Origin: Flavobacterium silvisoli
GTDB lineage: Bacteria; Bacteroidota; Bacteroidia; Flavobacteriales; Flavobacteriaceae
Assembly: GCF_004329815.1 (NCBI RefSeq)
Contig: NZ_SJPE01000004.1
Coordinates: 4,926-68,925 of the forward strand
Reading direction: 5' to 3'
DNA length: 64,000 nt
A program made the position numbers and the translations under genes. The notes beneath the pieces are model-generated. The model was not told where the DNA came from. It searched no databases and saw only the letters and a program-made list of their open reading frames with translations. Positions 44,129-54,723 of this stretch are shown here, piece by piece; within the stretch, counting starts at the first letter, position 1, and every line of letters begins with the position of its first letter.

Positions 44129-45475
44129 TTATTTCTTCTTTCTTTTGGCAGCTCGGTTTTTTAAAATATTTCTATTGACAGATGAACCGGTTTTCTTTTT
44201 GGTCTTTGAAGGACCTCCAAGGTTTATTTTCTTGTTTTTTTCTTTCTTTTCGTGAAAAGAAGCTCCACCTTCAAGTTTGGGTTTTTTCAACAAAAATTTC
44301 ATTTTTTTCTTTTTGTCCTTTTCAAATTCCAATAAGCGCTCAGCTATTTCAACGGTTGAAGGCAGGTCGACGAATTGAATTTCCTTTTCCATTAATACTT
44401 CGGCTTCAAGCTGAATTTCTTCTTCTCTCGGACTGATTAAACTGATGGCAATACCCGATTTATCAGCGCGACCGGTTCTACCGATACGGTGAATGTATTG
44501 CTCCGGAATTTCAGGAAATTCGACATTAATCACATGGGTAATATCCGAAATATCCAAACCTCTTGCCATCACATCTGTAGTAACAATACCTCTTATAGCT
44601 CCGGCTTGAAATGAAGCCATTGTCTGCAAACGATAGTTTTGGGATTTATTCGAATGGATGATGCCAAATTGCTCAGGATAGATTTCTTCCAGCTTATCCG
44701 CCAGTAAATCCGCCGTTTTTTTATTGTTGACAAAAAGCAATACGCGTTCGTAAGCTTCCTCTTTTAATAATTCAACAATCAGATTTATTTTTGTCAAAAA
44801 GTTGGGTACATGATATCCCAATTGTTCAATTTGTTCCAATGGCGTACCACTTGGTGCCAACGAAACTTCTTCAGGAAAATCAAAATATTCTTCCAGCATT
44901 TCATCTACTTCATCAGTCATTGTGGCCGAAAATAAGATGTTTTGACGTTTGGTTTTAATCATGGTCAAAATTGAGGTTACTTGAAAACGGAAGCCTAAGT
45001 TCAGTATTTCGTCAAACTCATCAATGACTAATTTTTGTAAACTGTCAAAACGAATTACATTATCAAGTGCCAAATCCATGATACGTCCCGGTGTTCCAAC
45101 TAAAATGTCAACCCCTTGATAAACAGCTGTTTTTTGAGTGTTGATGTTGACACCGCCATAAACGCCCAAAGTTCTAACCGACATGAATTGGCTTAATTTT
45201 TCCACTTCGGCAGCTACTTGAACCACCAGTTCTCGCGTTGGAACCAAAATCACTACTCGGGGAGTATCAGTTGCGACGAATTTCCATTGTTTTAAGATGG
45301 GCAATAAGTAGGCGAAGGTTTTACCGGTACCGGTTTGGGCAATTCCCATCATATCGCGTCCCGACATAATAACCGAAAATGATTTTTCCTGAATAGGAGT
45401 TGGGGTCGTAAGCCCAAGACTGTCAACGGCTTTTTGTAAAGATTTTGGGAGATTGAATTGCTCGAAAGTGCTCAT
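44129..45475 (-). CDS. DEAD-box RNA helicase (DEFD variant)
   Basis: 448 residues from the ATG at 45475; an upstream TTG coincides with the -33 element and is not a start. ATP-dependent RNA unwinding, probably in ribosome assembly or mRNA decay. Motifs: Q motif (TPTPIQEKSF), Walker A AQTGTGKT (46-53), box II reading DEFD (152-155) rather than DEAD, SAT (in LFSATM), and HRIGRTGRADKSG. A lysine-rich, low-complexity tail (last 60 residues) probably binds RNA. Promoter at 45494-45523. Confidence 0.95.
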   Translation of the reverse strand: MSTFEQFNLPKSLQKAVDSLGLTTPTPIQEKSFSVIMSGRDMMGIAQTGTGKTFAYLLPILKQWKFVATDTPRVVILVPTRELVVQVAAEVEKLSQFMSVRTLGVYGGVNINTQKTAVYQGVDILVGTPGRIMDLALDNVIRFDSLQKLVIDEFDEILNLGFRFQVTSILTMIKTKRQNILFSATMTDEVDEMLEEYFDFPEEVSLAPSGTPLEQIEQLGYHVPNFLTKINLIVELLKEEAYERVLLFVNNKKTADLLADKLEEIYPEQFGIIHSNKSQNYRLQTMASFQAGAIRGIVTTDVMARGLDISDITHVINVEFPEIPEQYIHRIGRTGRADKSGIAISLISPREEEIQLEAEVLMEKEIQFVDLPSTVEIAERLLEFEKDKKKKMKFLLKKPKLEGGASFHEKKEKNKKINLGGPSKTKKKTGSSVNRNILKNRAAKRKKK

Positions 45476-45493
45476 TATGGGTGTAATTTGCCG

Positions 45494-45523
45494 CAAAGGT
45501 AAGGAATTCTTTTTTAGGCTCAA
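45494..45523 (-). promoter_or_regulatory. Promoter of the DEAD-box helicase
   Basis: TTG (45521-45523), 19 bp, TACCTTTG (45494-45501), then CGGC; 18 bp from the ATG at 45475. Confidence 0.7.
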
Positions 45524-45577
45524 GAATCCGTATTTATGCCTCTGTCTGTGGTTAGTTCAGAGTCAATGTATTCAAAT

Positions 45578-45606
45578 AAAAAAGCCCCGAAAATCGGAGC
45601 TTTTAA
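45578..45606 (-). terminator. Terminator of yebC
   Basis: AAAGCCCCGA AAA TCGGAGCTTT with one mismatch; T tract on the minus strand. Confidence 0.7.
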
Positions 45607-45622
45607 GATTGTATCAGTTGAA

Positions 45623-46333
45623 TTATTCCTGCATGGTGTGGTATACGTTCATCACATCATCGTCTTCTTCAATTTTTTCCAATAGTTTTTCAACGTCAGC
45701 TACTTGTTCCGGAGTTAGTTCTTTGGTAATTTGCGGAATGCGTTCAAAACCGGAAGACAGGATTTCAATACCTCTGTTTTCTAATTCTTTTTGAATGGCT
45801 CCAAAACTTTCAAACGGCGCGTAAATCAAAATATCATCTTCATCGGCAAAGATTTCTTCGGCACCAAAATCAATAAATTCCAATTCCATTTCTTCGATGT
45901 CGATATTGGCTTTAGGAATGCGGAAATTACAGGTGTGGTCAAACATAAATTCTACCGAACCCTGAGTTCCTAAAGTTCCGTTGCATTTGTTGAAATAGCT
46001 ACGGATGTTGGCTACGGTTCTATTGTTGTTGTCTGTTGCGGTTTCTATAAGTATGGCAATTCCGTGGGGTGCATATCCTTCAAACAATACTTCTTTATAA
46101 TTGGCCGTATCTTTGTCGGTTGCTTTTTTGATAGCACGTTCTACATTTTCTTTAGGCATATTGGCCGATTTGGCATTCTGCATAACGGCTCTCAAACGCG
46201 AGTTAGCTTCCGGGTTCGGACCTCCTTCTTTTACCGCCATTACGATATCTTTTCCAATACGTGTGAAAGCTTTGGCCATTGCTGCCCAACGTTTCATTTT
46301 TCTTCCCTTTCTGAATTCAAATGCTCTTCCCAT
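45623..46333 (-). CDS. yebC: YebC/PmpR-family protein
   Basis: 236 residues. MGRAFEFRKGRKMKRWAAMAKAFTRIGKDI at the N terminus (family: basic, coil-forming) and the conserved GGPNPEANSRLRAVMQNAKSANMPKENVERAIKK block; acidic C-terminal domain. Proteins of this family act either as DNA-binding regulators or as translation factors that relieve ribosome stalling; which applies here cannot be read from sequence. Promoter at 46369-46399. Confidence 0.95.
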   Translation of the reverse strand: MGRAFEFRKGRKMKRWAAMAKAFTRIGKDIVMAVKEGGPNPEANSRLRAVMQNAKSANMPKENVERAIKKATDKDTANYKEVLFEGYAPHGIAILIETATDNNNRTVANIRSYFNKCNGTLGTQGSVEFMFDHTCNFRIPKANIDIEEMELEFIDFGAEEIFADEDDILIYAPFESFGAIQKELENRGIEILSSGFERIPQITKELTPEQVADVEKLLEKIEEDDDVMNVYHTMQE

Positions 46334-46368
46334 TGCTAAGAATGTTTTATTTAATTTAATTGTGGGTG

Positions 46369-46399
46369 CAAAAATAAAGTAATATTCGATTTATGCAAA
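46369..46399 (-). promoter_or_regulatory. yebC promoter
   Basis: TTTG (46396-46399), 19 bp, TATTTTTG (46369-46376), followed by CACCCA. Textbook match. Confidence 0.75.
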
Positions 46400-46428
46400 T
46401 GATAAATAGGAATCAAACCGGGTAACTC

Positions 46429-48453
46429 TTAAGGTCTTAATTGTTTGATGTCGCTCAGTATGTTTACAGCTTCGAGTATGTGATAATTTTGTTTGATGGT
46501 TTTCATTCTTTCCATGGTGCAACTTTTTAAATACTCATCATGTTTTTGAAATTCATCGTCAAACGAATTTTGTTCAACGGTTATCGGATACTCCTTTTCG
46601 GTAGCCGATTTAATAGATTTCCAGAGGTCATTGATTTTGTTTACGTCATTAAAAACGGCATCAAATTGCAACGTTATCGGAGGAAAATCATTATCGTAAA
46701 ACGGATTTATTTTAGCATTGAGTGCGTTAATTTCGGCAGCTTCTTTACTGTTTTCAACGCGTTTTTTACTCAGTGCGATGGCTCCGGCATACAATTCATC
46801 TGACCATTTGTTGTATTTCAGTCTCACCCCGATTTCATCATTTTTCAAGGCAGTTTCGTTACTGTCTTCGCGAGGCATTTGTTTGTCAAACAATAACGGA
46901 ATTTCCACATCGGGAGTGATGCCGATATACTGGTTACTTTTGCCTGTAATGCGGTAGAATTTCTCCAGCGTCAGCTTCAAAAACTCATCGTTATTTTTAT
47001 TCAACGGAAAAATGCGCTGCATAGTTGCCTTTCCCAATGATTTGTTTCCAATGATGATTGCCCGGTTATAATCCTGCATGGCATTAGTGAAAAATTCACT
47101 GGCCGAAGCCGAAAAACCATTAATCATAACCACCATTGGTCCGTTGTACACAATGCCGCGATTGGTATCTTTCAGGATTTCTTTTTTGTTTCGGTTATTG
47201 TTCATTACCGCTAAAGGGCCATGATCGATAAACATGCCCGAAAGTTGTATGGCTTCTTCCATAGAACCCCCACCGTCGTTTTCTAAATCGATGATGATGC
47301 CGTCAACTTTGTCGGTATTCAGTTTGTAGATTTCTTTCGATACATCAGTGCTGACATTGGATTTTCCGTTTTCAAAGGTAGAGTAAAAACTGGGGATGCG
47401 AATATAACCGAAAACGCCGCTGTCTTTTTTCAGTTTAAAACTAAAGACATTGTTTTGGTAGTCTTTCATTATTTTCTTGACCAATTGCACACTGTATATT
47501 TCTCCGCTTTTCTTTCGGAAGGTAAAATCAGCAGTTTTATACTCGTTAGAACTGATGATTTCATCAATTTTTTTCATCGAAGCACAATCAATCTCGTACT
47601 CCGTTTCTTTGTATTTTATTTTTAAAAGCTGGTCGCCTTTATCGATTTTCTCAGTCATGTAGGCTGAACTCCCCGGAATGATATCGTCAACCGTCATTTC
47701 ATCTTTCTCGGTCATTGAAACATACAGTCCGAAAGTCATGTTGTCTGAGCTTACAGTAGAGTAGAAGGATGATTTGTCATTGGCCGAGAAATATTCGGTA
47801 TGCGGATCAAAATATGAACAAAATACTTCAAAGAAAATCGCCTGAAATTCGGCTTCGGTATATTGATAACTTTCGATCTTGCATCGGTATTTGTCAAATA
47901 TTTTGGTTTTACTTTCCCGAGCAAGATGATCAAAATTTGCCAACAATGAATCTTTGTTGGTACTCAATTCAGCAACTTCGCGCAATATGTTAAACAGTAT
48001 TCTCTTTTTATATAAATGTTTTACTTCGCTTTCATCTTTGACATAAGGAAATGCTTTTTTAGAAAACACCACTTTTTCAGTACTGCTCAGCGGAAACGGT
48101 TCTTTTTCGATAGCGGCCAGCAAGGTGATGTAGCGCGCAATGGTTTTGTTGTATGCCAAATAAAACTCGTGCAAAAAATCGCAATTACCCTCTTTGATGT
48201 AATCGTCAATTTTGTATTCGTGTTTTTTAAGAGCTTTGATTTCGGGCTCTATAAACAATCGGTTTTCTTCATCTAACCGACTCAACAAAGTCTTAAAAAC
48301 ATAAACCGATAAACTGTCGTCTACCGGTTTTGGTTTATAATGGTTCTCTTGAATTAAGGCATTCAGTTTTAAGAGTGTTTCGCACGGATTTTTTTCGGTT
48401 TGACAAAAGATAAAACCGGGAAACAGCAAGCCTATATAAAAGAGTTTTTTCAC
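46429..48453 (-). CDS. S41 C-terminal processing peptidase with PDZ domain
   Basis: 674 residues. Signal peptide (to FIFCQ, about 18), N-terminal helical domain, PDZ-like region (about 238-300, FGLYVS and DDIIPGSSAYM), then the protease core with Ser450 in NGFSASASEF and Lys475 in SLGKATMQ, a spacing of 25 equal to that of E. coli Prc. A long C-terminal tail is typical of Bacteroidota tail-specific proteases. Secreted/periplasmic. Starts 6 bp after gcvT, in one operon with it and fahA. Confidence 0.9.
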   Translation of the reverse strand: MKKLFYIGLLFPGFIFCQTEKNPCETLLKLNALIQENHYKPKPVDDSLSVYVFKTLLSRLDEENRLFIEPEIKALKKHEYKIDDYIKEGNCDFLHEFYLAYNKTIARYITLLAAIEKEPFPLSSTEKVVFSKKAFPYVKDESEVKHLYKKRILFNILREVAELSTNKDSLLANFDHLARESKTKIFDKYRCKIESYQYTEAEFQAIFFEVFCSYFDPHTEYFSANDKSSFYSTVSSDNMTFGLYVSMTEKDEMTVDDIIPGSSAYMTEKIDKGDQLLKIKYKETEYEIDCASMKKIDEIISSNEYKTADFTFRKKSGEIYSVQLVKKIMKDYQNNVFSFKLKKDSGVFGYIRIPSFYSTFENGKSNVSTDVSKEIYKLNTDKVDGIIIDLENDGGGSMEEAIQLSGMFIDHGPLAVMNNNRNKKEILKDTNRGIVYNGPMVVMINGFSASASEFFTNAMQDYNRAIIIGNKSLGKATMQRIFPLNKNNDEFLKLTLEKFYRITGKSNQYIGITPDVEIPLLFDKQMPREDSNETALKNDEIGVRLKYNKWSDELYAGAIALSKKRVENSKEAAEINALNAKINPFYDNDFPPITLQFDAVFNDVNKINDLWKSIKSATEKEYPITVEQNSFDDEFQKHDEYLKSCTMERMKTIKQNYHILEAVNILSDIKQLRP

Positions 48454-48459
48454 TTTGGA

Positions 48460-49542
48460 TTATTTTTTATAAAAGGGAAGTTTCACCACTTTGGCGGCTA
48501 CTTTATTGTTTCGGATTTGGATAAAAATAGGACTGTCTATCGCTGAAAATTCGGTTTTCACATAGCCCAAACCGATTCCTTTTCCTAAAGAAGGAGCCAT
48601 AGTTCCCGAGGTAACGATACCAATGTTGTTGCCGTCTGCATCTACAATTTCATAATCGTGACGCGGAATACCTCTTTCAGTTAATTCAAAGCCCACCAAT
48701 TTTCGGGTAACACCTGCTTCTTTTTGCTTTTTCAGATTTTCTGAATTGACAAAATCTTTAGTGAATTTAGTAATCCAACCTAAACCGGCTTCCAGAGGCG
48801 AAGTAGTATCATTGATGTCATTACCGTACAGGCAGAATCCCATTTCCAAACGCAAAGTATCGCGGGCTGCCAACCCTATAGGTTTGATACCGAATGAAGC
48901 ACCGGTTTCAAAAACTTTGTTCCATATGTGTTCGGCATCTTCGTTTTTACAGTAAATTTCAAAACCACCTGAACCGGTATAACCCGTTGCAGAAATGATT
49001 ACATTTTCAATCCCAGCAAATGGAGCCACTTCAAAATGATAGTATTTAATGGCAGCTAAATCAGTTGGGGTCAACGATTGCATGGCTTCTACTGCTTTAG
49101 GACCCTGAATGGCCAAAAGAGAATACTCATCCGAAAGGTTTCGCATATCTACTCCTAAATCATTGTGTGACGAAATCCAGTTCCAGTCTTTTTCAATATT
49201 GGAGGCATTGACTACCAATAAATATTGGTTTTCTTTCATACGGTACACGATTAAGTCGTCTACGATTCCCCCTTCGTTATTTGGTAAGCAGGAATATTGG
49301 GCGCGTCCGATTTCCAAAACCGAAGCGTCGTTAGAAGTTACTTTTTGAATTAAAGCGAGTGCGTTTTCACCGCTCAGTAAAAATTCGCCCATGTGTGACA
49401 CGTCAAAAACGCCTACGCCATTTCTTACGGTCTCATGTTCGGCATTCACGCCTTCGTATTGTACCGGCATGTTAAAACCGGCAAATGGTACCATTTTCGC
49501 TCCAAGACTCTCGTGAATGTGTGTTAATGCAGTATTCTTCAT
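48460..49542 (-). CDS. gcvT: Glycine cleavage system T-protein (aminomethyltransferase)
   Basis: Transfers the aminomethyl carbon of glycine to tetrahydrofolate. 360 residues. Seen: [19 protein letters not shown] at the N terminus, [11 protein letters not shown] folate-binding segment, and the C-terminal [10 protein letters not shown]. All expected blocks are present. The gcvH and gcvP genes are not nearby; the serine hydroxymethyltransferase gene, the next folate-linked step, lies 1.4 kb away on the other strand. Middle gene of fahA-gcvT-S41. Confidence 0.97.
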   Translation of the reverse strand: MKNTALTHIHESLGAKMVPFAGFNMPVQYEGVNAEHETVRNGVGVFDVSHMGEFLLSGENALALIQKVTSNDASVLEIGRAQYSCLPNNEGGIVDDLIVYRMKENQYLLVVNASNIEKDWNWISSHNDLGVDMRNLSDEYSLLAIQGPKAVEAMQSLTPTDLAAIKYYHFEVAPFAGIENVIISATGYTGSGGFEIYCKNEDAEHIWNKVFETGASFGIKPIGLAARDTLRLEMGFCLYGNDINDTTSPLEAGLGWITKFTKDFVNSENLKKQKEAGVTRKLVGFELTERGIPRHDYEIVDADGNNIGIVTSGTMAPSLGKGIGLGYVKTEFSAIDSPIFIQIRNNKVAAKVVKLPFYKK

Positions 49543-49575
49543 TATATATTTAGTGTTGTGTTTTATAATTTTTTT

Positions 49576-50859
49576 TTAATTTCTGACGAATGGAGGCAGT
49601 AATTTGGTTGATACTTCTCCGAATCCAATGCGTACAGAGCTGTTTTGACAATAGCCTTTCATAATCACAGTGTCATTGTCGTTGATGAATTTGCGCTCCG
49701 TACCGTCTTTCATGATGATTGGTTTTTTACCACCCCAAGTCAATTCAAGCATAGAGCCAAAACTGTCTTCTGTAGGTCCTGATATGGTTCCGGAGCCCAT
49801 CATGTCGCCTGAGTTTACCCGACAACCGTTAGAAGTGTGGTGCGTCAATTGTTGAATCATCGACCAATACATGTACTTGAAATTGGATTTGGAAACCAGA
49901 GTAGCTTCCACATTTTCGGGTTCTATATATACCTCCAGGTTGATATCGTAGGCATTTTTACCCTTTTGTTGCAAATAAGGAAGCGGTGTAGGTTCTTGTT
50001 TCGGACCTTTAACTTTAAAAGGTTCCAATGCATCCATGGTCACTATCCAAGGTGATATTGATGATGCAAAGTTTTTAGCTAAAAAAGGACCAAGAGGCAC
50101 ATATTCCCATTTTTGAATATCGCGGGCACTCCAATCGTTCAATAAAACCATCCCGAAAATATAGTCTTCGGCTTCGTTGATGGGAATGTTTTCGCCCATG
50201 ATATTGGCATCTGTGGTGATAAAAGCAGTTTCTAACTCAAAATCAACCAGTCGGGAAGGTCCGAATACCGGGGTGTCTTCTCCGTTGGGTAGCGTTTGTC
50301 CCATAGGACGGTGCACCGGAATTCCCGATGGCACTATAGTAGAACTTCTTCCGTGGTAACCTACCGGAATGTGAAGCCAGTTAGGCAGTAAAGCATTTTC
50401 AGGATCGCGGAACATCTTACCGACATTGGTTGCATGCTCTTTACTCGAATAAAAATCAGTATAATCACCAATCATCACCGGAAGTTGCATCTCTACATCT
50501 TCCATTTTAAAAATAACAATATCGCGGTGTTTTTTGTTGTCTCTTAACTTGGGGTTGTTGCTGTCAAAAATATCTCCGATACGGTTTCTGACCAAACGCC
50601 AGGTTTTTTTTCCGTCGGATATAAAATCGTTCAAACTGTCCTGCATGAACATATCGTCGGTCAACTCAATTCCTTCAAAATAATTCAGCTGCTGTAATGC
50701 ACCTAAATCAATCGCATAATCACCTATTCGGGTACCAATGGTGATGACATCTTCTTTGGTCAAAAACACACCGAAAGGAATATTTTGAATAGGGAAGTCG
50801 CTGTCGTCCGGAACAGTAAGCCAGGATTTTCTTGTAGGATCGTTAGTTGTTATGGGCAT
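49576..50859 (-). CDS. fahA: Fumarylacetoacetase
   Basis: Last step of tyrosine catabolism: hydrolyses fumarylacetoacetate to fumarate and acetoacetate. 427 residues. Seen: SH3-like N-terminal domain (about 20-115), then the metal-binding core: DYTDFYSSKEHATNVG with the catalytic His and Asp, GYHGRSSTIVPSG, FELETAF with acidic ligands, and LLNDWSARDIQKWEYVPLGPFLAKN. Family length and all ligand motifs are normal. Promoter at 50896-50925; gcvT follows after 33 bp. Confidence 0.97.
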   Translation of the reverse strand: MPITTNDPTRKSWLTVPDDSDFPIQNIPFGVFLTKEDVITIGTRIGDYAIDLGALQQLNYFEGIELTDDMFMQDSLNDFISDGKKTWRLVRNRIGDIFDSNNPKLRDNKKHRDIVIFKMEDVEMQLPVMIGDYTDFYSSKEHATNVGKMFRDPENALLPNWLHIPVGYHGRSSTIVPSGIPVHRPMGQTLPNGEDTPVFGPSRLVDFELETAFITTDANIMGENIPINEAEDYIFGMVLLNDWSARDIQKWEYVPLGPFLAKNFASSISPWIVTMDALEPFKVKGPKQEPTPLPYLQQKGKNAYDINLEVYIEPENVEATLVSKSNFKYMYWSMIQQLTHHTSNGCRVNSGDMMGSGTISGPTEDSFGSMLELTWGGKKPIIMKDGTERKFINDNDTVIMKGYCQNSSVRIGFGEVSTKLLPPFVRN

Positions 50860-50895
50860 GATTTTGTTGATTTAGTTGTTGAAAAATTAAGCAAT

Positions 50896-50925
50896 CAAAT
50901 ATATCATTAACTATTAATTTACCAA
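50896..50925 (-). promoter_or_regulatory. fahA operon promoter (back to back with glyA)
   Basis: Minus-strand TTG (50923-50925), 19 bp, TATATTTG (50896-50903). The divergent glyA -7 box TAATTTTG is at 50936-50943, so the two promoters are back to back within 50 bp and may compete. Confidence 0.65.
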
Positions 50926-50969
50926 ACGATTTTCGTAATTTTGACCTCAATTTAACGAAATAATTTCAA

Positions 50970-52244
50970 ATGCAACGCGACGAACAAATTTTTGACTTAA
51001 TTCTTGAAGAACAAGAAAGACAAATACACGGAATTGAACTAATTGCTTCTGAGAACTTTGTAAGCGATCAGGTGATGGAAGCAGCGGGGTCGGTACTTAC
51101 TAATAAGTATGCCGAAGGTTATCCGGGAAAACGGTATTATGGAGGCTGTGAAGTGGTTGATGTCATCGAACAAATCGCTATTGACAGAGCAAAAGCACTG
51201 TTTGGCGCCGAATATGTAAATGTACAACCGCATTCCGGTTCTCAGGCCAATACGGCTGTTTATGCTGCCTGCTTAAAACCGGGCGATAAAATTTTAGGGT
51301 TTGATTTAGCTCATGGCGGACATTTAACTCACGGTTCTCCGGTGAATTTTTCAGGTAAATTATACAATCCAGTGTTTTACGGAGTAGATAAAGAAACCGG
51401 AGTATTAAACTACGATAAAATTCAGGAAATTGCTACCCAGGAACAGCCTAAAATAATCATTGCAGGGGCTTCAGCGTATTCCCGCGATATGGATTTTAAA
51501 CGTTTCAGAGAGATTGCCGACAGTGTTGGTGCTCTTTTGTTAGCCGATATTTCGCATCCTGCCGGTTTGATTGCCAAAGGATTGATGAATGATCCTATTC
51601 CGCATTGTCACATTGTGACCACTACTACGCACAAAACGCTGCGCGGACCAAGAGGCGGAATGATTATGATGGGTAAAGATTTCCCTAATCCTTGGGGATT
51701 AACAACTCCCAAAGGTGAAATCCGAATGATGTCACACATATTAGACATGTCTGTGTTCCCGGGTAATCAAGGTGGACCCTTGGAGCATATTATTGCCGCA
51801 AAAGCAGTAGCATTTGGTGAAGCTTTATCCGATGAGTTTTTTACGTATGCCATGCAGGTTCAGAAAAATGCCAAAGCTATGGCAGAAGCATTCGTTAAAA
51901 GAGGGTACAACATCATCTCAGGCGGAACCGATAACCACATGATGTTGATTGATTTAAGAAACAAAAATATCACAGGTAAAGATGCAGAAATTGCATTAGG
52001 GAAAGCCGAAATTACTGTGAATAAAAACATGGTGCCGTTTGATGACAAATCACCTTTTGTAACTTCGGGAATTCGAGTTGGAACGCCGGCTATCACAACA
52101 CGCGGTTTGGTGGAAAGCGATATGGAAACTATTGTTGATTTAATTGACAGGGTTTTGATGAACGCTACCAACGATGAATTATTAGAAGAAATAGCAGATG
52201 AAGTAAACGACATGATGAGCGAAAGAGCCATTTTTGTTTACTAA
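50970..52244 (+). CDS. glyA: Serine hydroxymethyltransferase
   Basis: Interconverts serine and glycine with tetrahydrofolate; main supplier of one-carbon units. 424 residues. Seen: N-terminal [24 protein letters not shown], the PLP loop [10 protein letters not shown] and the PLP lysine Lys222 in [14 protein letters not shown]. Normal length and motifs. A -7 box TAATTTTG (50936-50943) is 26 bp upstream. Terminator follows at 52268-52302. Confidence 0.98.
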   Translation: MQRDEQIFDLILEEQERQIHGIELIASENFVSDQVMEAAGSVLTNKYAEGYPGKRYYGGCEVVDVIEQIAIDRAKALFGAEYVNVQPHSGSQANTAVYAACLKPGDKILGFDLAHGGHLTHGSPVNFSGKLYNPVFYGVDKETGVLNYDKIQEIATQEQPKIIIAGASAYSRDMDFKRFREIADSVGALLLADISHPAGLIAKGLMNDPIPHCHIVTTTTHKTLRGPRGGMIMMGKDFPNPWGLTTPKGEIRMMSHILDMSVFPGNQGGPLEHIIAAKAVAFGEALSDEFFTYAMQVQKNAKAMAEAFVKRGYNIISGGTDNHMMLIDLRNKNITGKDAEIALGKAEITVNKNMVPFDDKSPFVTSGIRVGTPAITTRGLVESDMETIVDLIDRVLMNATNDELLEEIADEVNDMMSERAIFVY

Positions 52245-52267
52245 AACAGCTTTAAATCAATAAAATC

Positions 52268-52302
52268 AAACCTTCAAGAGTTCGCTTTTGAAGGTTTTTT
52301 TA
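52268..52302 (+). terminator. Terminator of glyA
   Basis: AAACCTTCAA, 10-base loop, TTGAAGGTTT then T run. Confidence 0.85.
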
Positions 52303-52375
52303 TGACAAATGTTAGATTTTCATTAGAGCAATTGTTGTAAATTTGAATTACAAAATTCATAAATACCAAAATTGC

Positions 52376-53467
52376 ATGAAGTTGCTCAAAGCCATCTCCT
52401 TTTTTTCTGTTCTCTTAGTAATTTCCTGTTCTAAAAAAGACAATGGTGAAATCCAACCCACCAAAGGCAGCATCACCGAAAGTGTCTATGCATCTGGAGT
52501 AGTAAAATCTGAAAATCAATATACAGTATACGCTACGGTTAGCGGCCTACTGCAAAAAATAGAAGTTACGGTCGGACAAACGGTTTCGACGGGACAGCCG
52601 TTGTTTCAAATTGAAAGTGACAAAGCAGCTTTAAGTACCGAAAATGCCCGATTGGCTTATCAGCTAAGCAATGAAAACAGTCGCTACATTCAGGATAAAA
52701 TAGCTGAAATGGAGTCAAAAGTTCAGGCAGCGAAAGACAAGCTGGCCTTGGATCAATCGGTTTACAATCGCAACAAGAATATCAAACAATACAACATCAT
52801 TTCTGAGGTTGAATACGAACGGGTGGAATTGGCCTATAAAAATTCAAAATCTAACTATGAAGCAGCTTTAAAGCAATTGTCACAGTTAAAATTGCAGTTG
52901 CAAAACGAACAAAGTAAAAGCAACATCAACCTTAAAATCAACGAAAAATCACAAAGCGATTTTACAGTGAAAAGTGCCATTAATGGAGAGTTGTTTGATG
53001 TTTTGGTAAAAGAAGGAACTTTGGTCAATCCGCAAACGCCTTTGGCGATTATCGGCGAAAAGAATGCCTATCTGCTCGAATTAGATGTAGATGAAAATGA
53101 TATGGTTCGCGTAAAATTGGGACAAAAATTAATTGTAACCATGGACAGTTATAAAGGCAAATCTTTTGAAGCTACTGTTGATAAAATTTATCCCATTATG
53201 GATGTGCGTTCACGTACTTTTAAGATTGAAGCGCATTTCATCAATCTTCCCGAAAAACTGTATCCCAATCTGACGGCTGAAGCCAATATTATTGTCAGAA
53301 CCAAAAAAGAAGCTCTCACTATTCCCAGAAATTACCTGATTGACAACCAGTATGTTTTGGTGAATGGTGATGAAAAACGCAAAGTAAAAATTGGGCTAAG
53401 CGATTATCAACATGTTGAAATTTTAGACGGATTGACCGCTGAAGAAACCATCTACAGACCGAAATAA
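52376..53467 (+). CDS. HlyD/MFP periplasmic adaptor lipoprotein
   Basis: 363 residues from the ATG at 52376 (lipobox VISC, near residue 18). Membrane fusion protein: N-terminal barrel-sandwich half (YATVSGLLQKIEVTVGQTVSTGQPLF), a long alpha-hairpin with heptads (about 90-185), second lipoyl half (AINGELFDVLVKEGTLVNPQTPL), and a beta-barrel (KLIVTMDSYKGKSF). It connects the inner-membrane pump to an outer-membrane channel. A -7 box TAAATTTG (52338-52345) is upstream. Overlaps the permease start by 1 base. Confidence 0.92.
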   Translation: MKLLKAISFFSVLLVISCSKKDNGEIQPTKGSITESVYASGVVKSENQYTVYATVSGLLQKIEVTVGQTVSTGQPLFQIESDKAALSTENARLAYQLSNENSRYIQDKIAEMESKVQAAKDKLALDQSVYNRNKNIKQYNIISEVEYERVELAYKNSKSNYEAALKQLSQLKLQLQNEQSKSNINLKINEKSQSDFTVKSAINGELFDVLVKEGTLVNPQTPLAIIGEKNAYLLELDVDENDMVRVKLGQKLIVTMDSYKGKSFEATVDKIYPIMDVRSRTFKIEAHFINLPEKLYPNLTAEANIIVRTKKEALTIPRNYLIDNQYVLVNGDEKRKVKIGLSDYQHVEILDGLTAEETIYRPK

Positions 53468-54723
53468 TGAATTTCAAACTCATCATCAACATTGCATTAC
53501 ACTTGCTCCGTGCGCGATTGAAACAAACCGTGGTGGCCGGAGTAGGGGTTACTTTCGGTATTGCCATGTTTATAACTTTGGTGAGTTTTATGAACGGGTT
53601 GAATGATTTGCTTGATGGTTTGATGCTCAATCGAACGCCGCATGTTCGTTTATATAACGAAATAAAACCTTCTGAAAATCAGCCTATATCCTATGCTGAA
53701 AATTATAAAAACAACACCAATTTTATCGCCTCGGTCAAACCAAAAGATAGGGGCAAAGCTATTTACAACTGCAAATCAATCATACACGATTTAAAACAAG
53801 ACAAACGTATTGTTGATGTGGCACCCAAAATCACAGCGCCGGTATTTTTTAATTCGGGAACTATTGAAATTTCAGGAGTTATCAATGGTATTGATGTGTT
53901 GGCAGAAGAAAAATTATTCAAAATCAGTGAATACATTATTGAAGGTCAGATCCCCGATTTGCTAGAGAACAACAGTATCATTATAGGGAAAGGATTAGCC
54001 AATAAGATGTTGTTAAAAAAAGGAGATATCATCAAAGTAACCACATCCAAAGGCAATTTAGCATCGTTAAAAATTGTCGGGATTTCCCAAGTTGGGATTT
54101 CCGAAATTGATGATGTGATGAGCTATACATCCTTAGTTACGGCTCAAAAGCTGTTGGGAGAACCTACTAACTACATAACGGATATTCAGGTAAAAGCCTT
54201 TGATATTACTACAGCTCCGGCATTAGCTAAGGAATTTGCCCTGAAATACGATTTGGATGCCATAGATTACCAAACAACCAATTCACAATTTGAAACCGGA
54301 AGTTCTGTTCGAAGTATTATTTCCTATGCCGTGGGGATAGTGTTACTGATTGTGGCCGGTTTCGGGATTTACAATATTTTAAATATGATGATTTTTGAAA
54401 AGATGGACAGCATTGCTATTCTCAAAGCCACCGGATTTTCAGGTAATGACGTGAAGTGGATTTTTATATCGCTTTCTATGGTTATTGGGATTGCGGGTGG
54501 TATTTTGGGACTGGTTTTTGGTTATGTTTTTTCAAGTATCATCGATGTGGTTCCTTTCAACACGGCGGCATTGCCCACCATCAAAACGTATCCTGTCAAT
54601 TACAATCCGATGTTTTATGTTATCGGAATTACTTTTGCCTTAGTAACCACTTTTATAGCCGGGTTATTTCCGGCGTTGAAAGCCAGTAGAATCGATCCGG
54701 TGGAAATTATCAGAGGAAAATAA
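53467..54723 (+). CDS. MacB/LolE-type ABC transporter permease
   Basis: 418 residues. N-terminal transmembrane helix (about 18-38), a MacB-core periplasmic domain (about 45-270), then three helices (about 280-302, 330-352, 375-398) and a C-terminal FtsX domain with LKASRIDPVEIIRGK. Exports a substrate in partnership with the adaptor and ATPase. No outer-membrane TolC partner is in the window. Start ATG overlaps the adaptor stop (TAATG). Confidence 0.9.
   Translation: MNFKLIINIALHLLRARLKQTVVAGVGVTFGIAMFITLVSFMNGLNDLLDGLMLNRTPHVRLYNEIKPSENQPISYAENYKNNTNFIASVKPKDRGKAIYNCKSIIHDLKQDKRIVDVAPKITAPVFFNSGTIEISGVINGIDVLAEEKLFKISEYIIEGQIPDLLENNSIIIGKGLANKMLLKKGDIIKVTTSKGNLASLKIVGISQVGISEIDDVMSYTSLVTAQKLLGEPTNYITDIQVKAFDITTAPALAKEFALKYDLDAIDYQTTNSQFETGSSVRSIISYAVGIVLLIVAGFGIYNILNMMIFEKMDSIAILKATGFSGNDVKWIFISLSMVIGIAGGILGLVFGYVFSSIIDVVPFNTAALPTIKTYPVNYNPMFYVIGITFALVTTFIAGLFPALKASRIDPVEIIRGK

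Noticed and set aside
45476..45523. TTG-initiated extension of the DEAD-box helicase
   Set aside because: The TTG is the -33 element of the promoter and the extension crosses the -7 box.
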